Positions 1-7,415 of a stretch of 64,000 nt of DNA are shown in pieces; position 1 is the stretch's first letter, and each line of letters begins with the position of its first letter. Made by a program: the position numbers and the translations under genes. The stretch comes from Nocardia sp. NBC_01327. GTDB taxonomy: Bacteria > Actinomycetota > Actinomycetes > Mycobacteriales > Mycobacteriaceae. Below the pieces are notes generated by a model. It did not search any database, was not told the DNA's origin, and saw only the letters and a list, made by a program, of their open reading frames with translations. Location: the NCBI RefSeq assembly GCF_035958815.1, contig NZ_CP108383.1, positions 8,432,001 through 8,496,000 on the forward strand, read 5' to 3'.

Positions 1-578
1 TCGGCATCCCGGTTGAACCAATCCAGGAACCGGCGCATTTCGGTGTCGAGCCGGGCGGCCGGCGGCGCCTCGAAGTGCACCCGCTGCGGGCCGTAGGGAC
101 CGGACACCACCTCCATCGGCCCGGTCGCGTCGGTTCGCCATGCGCCGAGGCTCACCCGGGAGATCCCGGAGTATCCGGTCGGAAAAAGCCCGGCATGCCA
201 GCCGAACAGCCGTTCGGCGGTCATCGGCCGATCGTGGTCGACCGTCGCGTCGAGAATCATTTCGACCACACCATCAACGTTCCGATCGGCCGGAACCGCT
301 GCGCCGATATCCACCCCCAGACGCCGTGCGATGGAAGATCGGACCGACGCGACGTCGAGCAACTCGCCTTCGATCTCACTGGTCGTGACCACATCTGCGG
401 TCAGAGCGGACAGACTCGCTTGCTCCTGTACCGCGGTCTCGGTATCCGCGAGCCTGCCCATTAGATGACCATGACCGAACGCGACCTCGGCGATCGAATC
501 AGCCAACCGGGCGACGTCATATCTCAAATCAGGCCAGTCGGGCCCTTCCCAGATGTACTTGACGTACCCGTCACCCAT
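1..578 (-). CDS. Fic family protein with DUF4172 N-terminus (partial, C-terminus off the left edge)
   Basis: About 192 residues of the N-terminal half are present; the frame runs off the window edge without a stop. The start is the ATG at 576-578. The N-terminus has the YIWEGPDWPDLRYD signature of DUF4172/Fic_N proteins, followed by TSEIEGELL, which fits the (S/T)xxxE(G/N) inhibitory helix of Fic enzymes, then SSIARRLG and LFPTGYSG blocks typical of this subfamily. The catalytic HxFx(D/E)GNGR loop would lie beyond the edge and cannot be checked. Family members transfer AMP or related groups to hydroxyl side chains of target proteins and often act as toxins or regulators. It lies at the end of an accessory block with a toxin/immunity pair. 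Family assignment is firm; the target is unknown. Confidence 0.85.
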   Translation of the reverse strand, partial: MGDGYVKYIWEGPDWPDLRYDVARLADSIAEVAFGHGHLMGRLADTETAVQEQASLSALTADVVTTSEIEGELLDVASVRSSIARRLGVDIGAAVPADRNVDGVVEMILDATVDHDRPMTAERLFGWHAGLFPTGYSGISRVSLGAWRTDATGPMEVVSGPYGPQRVHFEAPPAARLDTEMRRFLDWFNRDA

Positions 579-662
579 GCGGTGATTATACCACTATTCG
601 CCGCATTATCTGCGGTGAATATCGCATCGCGCCACTCGAGACGCTAGCGAGGGGTTGGCGAC

Positions 663-851
663 TTAGTCCAGGATCAACGAGTACAAGGTGACCGCGCGAC
701 CGTCCGAGCCGGCCACGATCGTGCACGACGTCGCCTCGAACGTCGCGGCGCCGAGGCCGACCCCGAACACGGTGTTGCCGTTCGCCATCGAGTCTTTCCA
801 TGCAGTGAGGTTCGAAGCGACACCGTTGTGAACTGCGGTTCTACAGACGGC
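663..851 (-). pseudogene. possible 3' remnant of a small (secreted?) protein gene
   Basis: A leftward frame ending in TAA at 663-665 has strongly GC-biased third codon positions over about 60 codons (tail TLYSLILD) and looks coding. The same frame upstream loses this character and runs into the neighbouring gene in a different frame, and no convincing start with a ribosome site is visible. It could be the tail of a decayed gene or a short real gene. The family is not recognised. It lies just downstream of the probable immunity gene, a place where orphan fragments are common. Confidence 0.3.
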
Positions 852-945
852 GAAGTGATGTGATGCAGTGCCCCCGGGTGATACGTACAGTCCACAACAA
901 CGCGGATTCGCGACCTGGCTGCGGCATCTCTCGAGAGGCCTCCTC

Positions 946-1707
946 TTATTTCCGCACCCACCCACGACGTTCCAGGGCCACGATTCCTTTGGCAATATCC
1001 GCATACCCTGGCGAGTCAGGCCAATCGGGATCCCAAGCATAATTGTAAATATCCACGTCCATGACGACTTCACCGAAATATCGGTATATTCGAATCTCGA
1101 TGGGCGCGTTGATTTCATCCGATAGAGGACCGGGGAACCAAGCGGATCCCGCTCTCCATTCTATCGGGTGCAGTACAGCGGTACCCCGATGATCGAGGGA
1201 CCGAAGATGATCGTACGCGGAAGTGAATTGATCGGATATTTTCGGAAGTCTCACATACGTCGATCGAATTTGGATTTCGGTCCAACTTATATCCGCGTGT
1301 GGATCCAGCTGCATATCCGCATCGAGAGTCTGCCGGTAGAAGCTGAGTGCGAGATCGCGATCGATGACATCTGCAGATGCATCGCTGACGGCCTGACTAC
1401 TCCATGATGTCTTAAAATCACGGGCATAACGCGATGTCGTACGCAGGAGTCGGCCTGATGGCTCCGGCCTGCCGGGCACCTCCCCGGAGCCCTTGGGCAT
1501 ATCAAGTTCTTCATCCCAATACCAGGTCGACAGGTCCATCGTCAACGGTATGCAAAAGTCTCCCATGAATTCATACAATGAGTCCAGGATGATTTCCCCC
1601 AATCTGATCCCCCCCTCCCCCGTATCAGTTTCGCGGGAAAATCCAAGATGCCATGGATTCTCCACAATTTGCAATTGGTAGGGAACATCTTCGGGGTAAC
1701 AGTTCAT
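946..1707 (-). CDS. probable immunity protein for the upstream nuclease toxin
   Basis: A 253-residue soluble protein of no family I recognise, rich in acidic and aromatic residues, with no signal peptide or membrane segment. The chosen start is the ATG at 1705-1707, which overlaps the TGA of the toxin gene as ATGA, implying translational coupling; an upstream TTG at 1722 in the same frame is less likely. In polymorphic toxin loci the gene directly after the toxin, in tight overlap, normally encodes the cognate immunity protein that binds and blocks the toxin domain. That role is inferred from position, size and acidity only. The codon usage is less GC-biased than the core genes to the right, consistent with acquisition by transfer. 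Confidence 0.55.
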   Translation of the reverse strand: MNCYPEDVPYQLQIVENPWHLGFSRETDTGEGGIRLGEIILDSLYEFMGDFCIPLTMDLSTWYWDEELDMPKGSGEVPGRPEPSGRLLRTTSRYARDFKTSWSSQAVSDASADVIDRDLALSFYRQTLDADMQLDPHADISWTEIQIRSTYVRLPKISDQFTSAYDHLRSLDHRGTAVLHPIEWRAGSAWFPGPLSDEINAPIEIRIYRYFGEVVMDVDIYNYAWDPDWPDSPGYADIAKGIVALERRGWVRK

Positions 1708-4202
1708 TTCGTCCTCTTCCAACCGGAGTCTCGTCGTGCGAATTCCGCCAGTATCTTGCCCGGGTTCGCATCGTTCACGATGGTCACCTTGTCGATTTTA
1801 TCACTGTTCTCTACACCACTCTTTCGCGGTTTCAGGTTATCGTTCAGCAGATCCTCGAATTCGTCGAACATATTATTCGGCTGTCCGATCTCCGTTCCGT
1901 CCAGCCTCGTTCGAGTTATCGTGCCTTCCGCGTTTATGTTTGTAGCTATCCCCTTCTTGGATGATGATCCTATTCTTATGTTTACGTAGACACTCACCTC
2001 CTTTCGCGTGGTAATCGGCATCCCGGCTTCCTCTCTCTTGAGGACTTTTTCTATCGCTTGCTTCACCGGACTATTAAGGCGGTCTGCGTTTTCCAGTGGG
2101 TCTCTCAGCGTCTTCACTTCGACCCGGCGGGTGATTTCACTATGGCCGGGCTGCATGATGCCGATGTCGAATTCGCTGAGTGTCCCGCCGGTGATCGGAT
2201 GTTTCGGGGTTATCGACGCGTTGTCCAGCGCAGGGGTGCCTGTCGATTCGGGTGAAATCTCGAGTTGGCGGCGGAGTTCGCGTACCTCGTTGAGCGAGTT
2301 GTGGACCTGCGGCGGGCGTGTCAGAGGACCGTGCCTTGTGGCCCACTCATCGATGCCAACAGCGCGATCTGCGGTTCGTCCGAGGATCTGGGTGGCTTCG
2401 TTTTCTGCGCCGATGTAGGCGTTTAAGCTGGCAGAGTGTGATGGTGTGTCCGCTGCGGTGTCGGCTGAGTCGGGCCGGACTGTTCCGGGTGGGGTGTCGT
2501 GTCCCGCTGGTGTGGTGCCGTCGGCTGCATGTGTCGGTGCGGGTAAATCACTTTCTGCGGCCGGATTGCTCGGTGGCCTCCGGTCAGGTCGGTCTGCGTC
2601 GCCGGGATGTGGCCTACCCGATGCCGGCGGGTCGTCTTGGATCAGCGCCGCGGGTGTGTCCGAGTTCACTACCGTTGTGGGGTTGTCCACGGCTTGTTGA
2701 CCGGCGTCCTTGCCTGCTGCCACCGCAGCTGCGTCGTCGACGGCGGTGCCCACGTCCTTCCCGGCCTGGATAGCGGCTTTTTCTGCCGCGTCTGTTGCGG
2801 CGGCGGCGCCGCGGGTGAGTGCGGCGGTGGGGCCGTCGAGTGCGATTCCGGCGCCGAGGTCGAGGCCGAGTTTGGTTTGCCAGTACTCGGGTCCGTGTTC
2901 TTTGAGGTCGTCCCAGCGGATCACGGCGGCACCGAGATCGGTGAGCGCGTCCGCGCGGGGTTGCGGGTTCGAACCGGACCAGGTCTGGCCGAAGCTGGTC
3001 ACTCCGCGCGCGAGCGTGCTCCAGCTGTGGGTGAGTCCGGACCACCCGCCACCGCCGGTCAGGTTCGTCTGGAACCGGGTCGCACTCAGTCCGAGTTGCC
3101 ACATCTCGTTCACCCAGTCGCGGGTGGCTTGCGCTTTGGGATCGGTCGGGTTTTGGGTGTGCGGTGACGAAGGTGATGGAGGGACCGGACGTTGGGTGAT
3201 GCTGATCGAGGTGTGCCCGTCGGGTCCGGTGACCGCGGTGAGTGTGGTAGCTCTGTCACCTGTGGTGGTGGTCTGTTGCTGGATCTGGGTATTGGTCAGT
3301 ACGCCCAGCAGCGCCGCGTTGGAGTCGGAGGAATTCTGACTCGCCTGCTGTATCGCTTGACTGCCCGCCTGGATGTCCGCGGGGACAGGACCGGTTCCGG
3401 TGAGCGCGTTGAGCAACGCCGAGGAGGTCGGCCCGGCGCCGGTCTTGGGGCCCGCCGAGGCGGGAGGTGTAATGCCTTGTTGCCCAGCGGGGATGGCGAC
3501 CGTGAGGGTGGCGTCGCCTCCGATGGTCTGTTGATGGATCTGGGTATTGGTCAATGCGCCCAGCAGTGCCGCGTTCGGGTCGGGGGTGGTTTGCGCTGCC
3601 TGTTGTACTGCGTGGGTGCCGGCTTGTAGGTCCGCGGGGGCCGGACCGGTTCCGGTGAGTGCGTTGAGCAATGCCGAGGAGCTGGCAATGGGCTGAGCCG
3701 CCGGTGTGACCGGTGCGAGCGTTGGTGCAACGAATGGAATCGTGTCGTTCGGCTGCGGTACCGGGACGGTTTGCGCGTCAGGACTCGGCTGCGAGTTCTG
3801 CTCTGGCCGTAGGTGAGCGCCCGGGTTGGGGACGCTGCCCGGCTGCGGCACGACGAAACCGTCCGCATCGAGCGTGGCACCGGCTTCGGGATCGGCGATC
3901 GGCTTGGCCTGCAGCGCTATCGGGGCGTGGCCGGGTAGGTCCTGTTGCGCGGAAGCCGGAACCGAACCGGCAAGCCGGGATCGCGGACCGGCTGAATCGG
4001 CGGATGCCCGCTCGATCATGTCCTGGGAGGTCGAGATGCGGGCGTACTTCTGAGCTGCGTCGGCCCCGGACTTCACATTGTACGAATAAACCCGGGGACT
4101 CGCCCGCCCAGATGCCGCCCCCGAGGCCTGGTCGACCGCGGCGGTGGGAGCCAAACTTGCTATCCACGCAGCCCCCCACGCCGGATCATAGGAAGCGCTC
4201 AT
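1704..4202 (-). CDS. large polymorphic-toxin-like protein with C-terminal PD-(D/E)XK-type nuclease domain
   Basis: An 832-residue protein starting at the ATG 4200-4202, with a GAGGG ribosome site. It has three zones. The N-terminal half is Pro/Ala/Gln-rich and low in complexity, with two copies (about residues 170-235 and 257-325) of a repeat containing SSALLNALTGTGP and NAALLG.LTNTQI. The middle is Ala-rich (WSGLTHSW, AAATDAAEKAA). The C-terminal 180 residues are compositionally different and carry EFDIGI followed by VEVKT: D679, E695 and K697 fit the D...ExK active site of PD-(D/E)XK nucleases. This matches a variable carrier with a toxic tip, as in contact-dependent or type VII-secreted toxins. 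No WXG/LXG leader is obvious. It overlaps the downstream immunity candidate by 4 bp. The nuclease call is a motif inference. Confidence 0.6.
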   Translation of the reverse strand: MSASYDPAWGAAWIASLAPTAAVDQASGAASGRASPRVYSYNVKSGADAAQKYARISTSQDMIERASADSAGPRSRLAGSVPASAQQDLPGHAPIALQAKPIADPEAGATLDADGFVVPQPGSVPNPGAHLRPEQNSQPSPDAQTVPVPQPNDTIPFVAPTLAPVTPAAQPIASSSALLNALTGTGPAPADLQAGTHAVQQAAQTTPDPNAALLGALTNTQIHQQTIGGDATLTVAIPAGQQGITPPASAGPKTGAGPTSSALLNALTGTGPVPADIQAGSQAIQQASQNSSDSNAALLGVLTNTQIQQQTTTTGDRATTLTAVTGPDGHTSISITQRPVPPSPSSPHTQNPTDPKAQATRDWVNEMWQLGLSATRFQTNLTGGGGWSGLTHSWSTLARGVTSFGQTWSGSNPQPRADALTDLGAAVIRWDDLKEHGPEYWQTKLGLDLGAGIALDGPTAALTRGAAAATDAAEKAAIQAGKDVGTAVDDAAAVAAGKDAGQQAVDNPTTVVNSDTPAALIQDDPPASGRPHPGDADRPDRRPPSNPAAESDLPAPTHAADGTTPAGHDTPPGTVRPDSADTAADTPSHSASLNAYIGAENEATQILGRTADRAVGIDEWATRHGPLTRPPQVHNSLNEVRELRRQLEISPESTGTPALDNASITPKHPITGGTLSEFDIGIMQPGHSEITRRVEVKTLRDPLENADRLNSPVKQAIEKVLKREEAGMPITTRKEVSVYVNIRIGSSSKKGIATNINAEGTITRTRLDGTEIGQPNNMFDEFEDLLNDNLKPRKSGVENSDKIDKVTIVNDANPGKILAEFARRDSGWKRTK

Positions 4203-5012
4203 CACGACTGGCCCTCGCCGGAACCTGTGTGTTGTTGTCCTGTAACGGGTTTCGTGTCGGTCGAGTGAAAGCGATCGCTTCCGAAGCGGATGAGTGTCGT
4301 GTTTTCGTTGTCGGACAAGAGGTTCGACCGTCCTTCTGAATCTGGGCATGAAAGAACCCAAGCCCTGCAACAGGCTTGGGTTGGCAAATAATCGGAGACC
4401 CGTCCCCGGAGCCAGAGACGAAGCGGGGCGTGCTGTTACCGGGCGCTACCCGGGAGTCCTCTGCGCGGAATCTGTGTCACGGACTCTGCGTACGGGGAGC
4501 CCCGGATCCGTTCGCGAGGCGAACGCGGGAGTGGCCGGCCCCCGACCCTTCAACGACCAAGCCCCGATCCTGTGCGGGTTGAGGGCTTGCGCCGAAGAGG
4601 ACGAACAGAAGTGTGCCGAACCCCGTGTCCGAGTGATATTTCCGAAGACATTCCGGATGAAGGCACAACCATGGCGCTGCGAAAAGCTTGACTTAAGAGA
4701 AGCCCAGCGTCAAGACTCAGAGCGGAACTTCATTAGAAGTCGCAGGTAGATCACTACTTTTACGCCCGCCGTCGTTGGGAGGTAGTTCGTCACGCAGCTG
4801 TCATGGGAGCAGGCCCACTGCTTTGCCTCGACCATCCCCACATAGGCAGATTCGCAGCCGCTGGTGACGCTGCTCGAACCGCCCATCGCAGAATCTCGGA
4901 AGATCAACCAGCAGTATCTATCTGGGAGCGCCCGAAGCCGAGGGGACCTGGCCTTGTCAGGTGAGGAGCGTCGGTCTTCGAAGTCGCCTTCAGCGATGTT
5001 CGACAACCGACA
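4203..5012. other. long non-coding or decayed stretch between toxin and broken MerR gene
   Basis: About 800 bp without a gene I can support. It contains the 4355-4382 hairpin and a second imperfect hairpin near 4559-4590 (CAAGCCC...GGGCTTG). A leftward frame at 4710-5006 (98 codons, TTG start) has some coding-like third-position bias but no recognisable family and no clear ribosome site, so it is not called. It may contain the toxin promoter and remnants of transferred DNA. Confidence 0.4.
4355..4382. terminator. strong hairpin upstream of the toxin gene
   Basis: Perfect 10-bp inverted repeat AACCCAAGCC / GGCTTGGGTT around an 8-nt loop. There is no long T-run on either side. It lies about 150 bp upstream of the toxin start, so it may insulate the toxin from upstream transcription. 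Its presence also argues against starting the toxin at 4370. Confidence 0.5.
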
Positions 5013-5345
5013 TCAGTGCTGCTCGTCGAGGGGTTGCCGGAGCTCGTCGTTGATGCGTTCGGCCTCGGTGAGCTGATCCTCCAGGATCACGATGCGGCAC
5101 GCGCCCTCGGGGGTATTGCCATCATCGATCAGCTGGCGTACCCGTGCGGCAATCCGCAGCTGTTACCGCGAGTAGCGGCGGTGCCTGCCCGCTGAGCATT
5201 GCGGGGCAAGGAGTTTCGCCGTGTCCAGGGCGCGTAGGAACACTTGGGTGACACCGAGGAGTTCAGCGGCGCGTCCCACGCCGTAGGCGGGGAACTCGTC
5301 ATCGTCGAGCCGGTCGCCGGGGTTGGGGCCGTCGGCGGAAGTCAT
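5013..5345 (-). pseudogene. MerR-family regulator broken by an in-frame stop
   Basis: The frame starts at the ATG 5343-5345 and encodes a MerR-type winged helix (AYGVGRAAELLGVTQ ... SAGRHRRYSR). At 5163-5165 it meets TAA. Beyond the stop the same frame continues for 49 more codons as plausible MerR sequence (QLRIAARVRQLIDDG ... DEQH) to a TGA at 5013-5015. A single base change from TAC/TAT (Tyr in the RYSRYQL context usual for the family) to TAA explains this. Such proteins bind palindromic operators between -35 and -10 elements. Here only the DNA-binding half would be made. A palindrome lies just upstream. It is either a real nonsense pseudogene or a sequencing error. Confidence 0.7.
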
Positions 5346-5372
5346 CTCGGATCGATGCTCGGCACCTTGGTG

Positions 5373-5388
5373 TGATGTCACGACATCA
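5373..5388. promoter_or_regulatory. 7-bp inverted repeat upstream of the broken MerR gene
   Basis: TGATGTC-AC-GACATCA, perfect arms with a 2-nt centre, 28 bp upstream of the MerR start. The position suits an autoregulatory operator. Its function is inferred only from symmetry and place. Confidence 0.4.
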
Positions 5389-5622
5389 GGGCCCCGGCGC
5401 TGAGTGCGCTGAGGCCTGACGTCGATTGCGAAGGGTATTGGATTCAATGTTGTTGCCGATTTCCGGCCGGTGTCCGCTCGTGTCGACACGGACGCGTCAT
5501 GCGTGGGTGGGTTACTCGCGGAACACCTCCCGGCACGTAGGCTTCGCTGCCCGCCCCCAACTTTCGAGGCGGTGTCGCCGGCGGGTCACTGTGGGCGACT
5601 TCCGGCGCGTGGTGCGGTGTTT

Positions 5623-5684
5623 CCGGTTCCCTCCAGCGGTAATACCTATTGCCATGTTCTTTTTTCTTCGCCGGAGGGAACCGG
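5623..5684. repeat. 12-bp perfect inverted repeat with 38-bp spacer
   Basis: Arms CCGGTTCCCTCC (5623-5634) and GGAGGGAACCGG (5673-5684), extended by partial pairing GCG/CGC inside. The spacer holds a T-rich run. No gene is visible from 5346 to 5834. The repeat could be a terminator-like hairpin or the ends of a small mobile-element remnant. Confidence 0.4.
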
Positions 5685-5834
5685 GCTAACAACTGACTTC
5701 CCTACCCGCAGCGCATTCGGCTTCCTACTACGGCGCCTTGCCATTTCTTAACTTCCGAACGAGAGAAACAGTACAACGATCTGCGAGGATTGTCTACACC
5801 CATCAATAGAGATTTATTGGGCGTGAATCGGTCG

Positions 5835-6105
5835 TCAGAGAGCGTGTGTGCTGCCGGGGCCGGCGCGCAGCTGGTCGCGTTCATCGGTCAGCGCGATGTT
5901 GGCGTCTTCCAAGTCCAGGATGCGTCCGATACCGGCGAGGTTGACCCCCTGCTCGGCCAGAGCGGTGATACGCCGCAGGCGCGCGAGATCGTCACAGCTG
6001 TAGCGGCGGGTACCGCCCGCGCTGCGGTGGGGGTGATCAAGCCGTGCTGCTCGTACAGACAACTCTCACCGCCGTTCAGCAGGTCATCTACACCGACACC
6101 GCTAC
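5835..6105 (-). pseudogene. MerR/HspR-like regulator with a frameshift in a C-run
   Basis: The C-terminal frame (5835-6030) reads HRSAGGTRRYS...LARLRRITALAEQGVNLAGIGRILDLED, a clear HspR/MerR-type recognition and helix segment. The preceding part of the DNA-binding domain, LYEQHGLITP, is in another frame. The two join if one C is added in the run at 6029-6033 (G-run on the given strand). The sequence before LYEQHG is also degraded relative to the family (about two residues short). No intact start is visible. It is interpreted as a decayed heat-shock-repressor-type gene; no dnaK or clpB is nearby. Confidence 0.6.
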
Positions 6106-6202
6106 CGCGCCCAACATCGCGCGGCCTGAACACCCGAACACCCCGCCTGATCGGACAGATTCGTGAGCACGAGGACCTCTCCCGATACCGACCGCACCTC
6201 AT

Positions 6203-6539
6203 CCCGCCCCGAACCGGACCGGGATCAGCTGGTGATGCGCCGGCCTGACCCCAGCCCGCTACGCCCGTGGTGGGACACCGTCATGGGCCCGGCGATGCCC
6301 GCCCCGCTCGCCGCCCAGCGGTCCCCTGCCCCGCGTCATCCGCGTGCGCGGAACCCGCATGTGCGCCGGCGCAGACACGTCGGTATGAGCACACCCCGCT
6401 GACCCCACCTCGGCCGCAAGAGACGTTCACGCAGCGCGGCCACGCGGTACGACGCGAACGTCGTATCTGGTTGCCGCACAACACCTCACGAAGAGTGGAA
6501 CAACGTACGGGCCCCGGCGCGAATGCCGGATTCCCTTAG
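6203..6539. other. non-coding stretch next to tRNA-Leu
   Basis: About 340 bp between the broken HspR-like gene and the 3' end of tRNA-Leu. I see no supported gene. Short arginine/proline-rich frames on both strands look like by-products of high GC. This is where an integrated element would abut the tRNA. Confidence 0.35.
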
Positions 6540-6613
6540 TGCCCCCGGTCGGACTCGAACCGACACTTGGCGGATTTTAAGTCCGCTGCCTCTGCCAATT
6601 GGGCTACGGGGGC
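6540..6613 (-). tRNA. tRNA-Leu (anticodon TAA)
   Basis: Cloverleaf read on the reverse strand: acceptor GCCCCCG/CGGGGGC with discriminator A, anticodon stem GCGGA/TCCGC around loop CTTAAAA (anticodon TAA), and T-arm TCGG-TTCGAGT-CCGA. The CCA end is not encoded. The variable loop is very short (about 6 nt), unlike the long arm typical of bacterial tRNA-Leu. UUA codons are rare at this GC content. Its 3' end faces the accessory block to the left. Confidence 0.93.
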
Positions 6614-6667
6614 GTCTGGGTCAGAGTACCGAGCAGTACGGTCGGAGTGGAATCAGGATGGGGTGGG

Positions 6668-7276
6668 TTAGCGGGGTTTGTGGGGGGAGCGGCGGATTTG
6701 GGCGTCTTCGGCGACTGTGAGGAGGAGGGTGATGGTGTCGGGGGTGTGGGCCCACCAGCGGTGACGGGTGTTGGCGGGGCAGTAGTAGGAGTCGCCGGTG
6801 GTGAGGGTGGTGGGGGTGGAGTGGGCTTCCAGGGTGATGGCGCCGGTGACTACGTAGATGAGTTCGTCGTTGGGGTGGGTGAATTCGCGGGCGCCGTGGT
6901 GGGTGCCGCCGGTGAATTCGAGGGCGCGGAGGTTGCGGGGGCCGCGGGTGAGGGAGCGGACTGTGCCGTCGGCGTCGCGGTCGGATTGGTCTAGGCGGGT
7001 GTTGTCCGTGGCGCGGACCAGGACCTCGTCGGGGGTGGGGTCGGCGGCGGCGAGCAGTTCGGTGGCGGTGGTGGCGAGGGCGTCCGAGATGCGTTGCAGG
7101 GAGCGCAGACTCGCGTTGGTGCGGCCGTTCTCGAGTTGACTCAGGAACGATTGCGATAAGCCCGTGTGCTCGGACAGCTGGGCCAGGGTCAGCTTCACCG
7201 CCAGCCGCCGATTGTGGATCACATGGCCGAGCTGTTGCCGGCGCGGGGATTCCGCGTCCTCACCTTCCGCCTGCAC
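6668..7276 (-). CDS. XRE-family regulator with C-terminal cupin domain
   Basis: About 202 residues from the GTG at 7274-7276 (ribosome site GAGAGGCGG). An in-frame TTG at 7369 would add 31 residues but nearly touches the operator. The N-terminus is a helix-turn-helix (AQLSEHTGLSQSFLSQLENG) of the XRE type, and the C-terminal part is a small cupin barrel (HPNDELIYVVTGAITLE ... NTRHRWW). This architecture binds DNA as a dimer and senses a small ligand in the cupin. It is divergent from the arylsulfotransferase/permease pair, and two copies of a 12-bp palindrome in the shared intergenic region are its likely operator. The ligand is unknown. Confidence 0.85.
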   Translation of the reverse strand: MQAEGEDAESPRRQQLGHVIHNRRLAVKLTLAQLSEHTGLSQSFLSQLENGRTNASLRSLQRISDALATTATELLAAADPTPDEVLVRATDNTRLDQSDRDADGTVRSLTRGPRNLRALEFTGGTHHGAREFTHPNDELIYVVTGAITLEAHSTPTTLTTGDSYYCPANTRHRWWAHTPDTITLLLTVAEDAQIRRSPHKPR

Positions 7277-7378
7277 GCAACCCGCCTCTCGTTCGCCTGG
7301 ACCATTGTCGACGCCGCGGCGTTTCGCGGGACCGTTGTGATCATGCTGATTCGAAGTGTTCCGGCACAACCCACTCTA

Positions 7379-7407
7379 CTGAATATTCAGTATCGCTGAA
7401 TATTCAG
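7379..7407. promoter_or_regulatory. tandem palindromic operator
   Basis: Two exact copies of CTGAATATTCAG (7379-7390 and 7396-7407), centres 17 bp apart. The second copy overlaps the AGGAGG ribosome site of the gene starting at 7416. It is an AT-rich island in a GC-rich region between divergent genes. It probably binds the XRE-cupin regulator encoded next door (inference). Confidence 0.75.
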
Positions 7408-7415
7408 GAGGATCG

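Noticed and set aside
1708-1722. TTG start for the immunity gene at 1722
   Set aside because: The ATG at 1707 overlaps the toxin stop as ATGA and is the typical coupled start.
4203-4370. N-terminal extension of the toxin from 4370
   Set aside because: The extension is Arg-rich, runs through a perfect 10-bp hairpin and lacks a ribosome site, whereas ATG 4202 has GAGGG in front.
4710-5006. 98-codon leftward frame between toxin and MerR remnant
   Set aside because: TTG start, no ribosome site, no family. Some codon bias, so it is only mentioned in the region entry.
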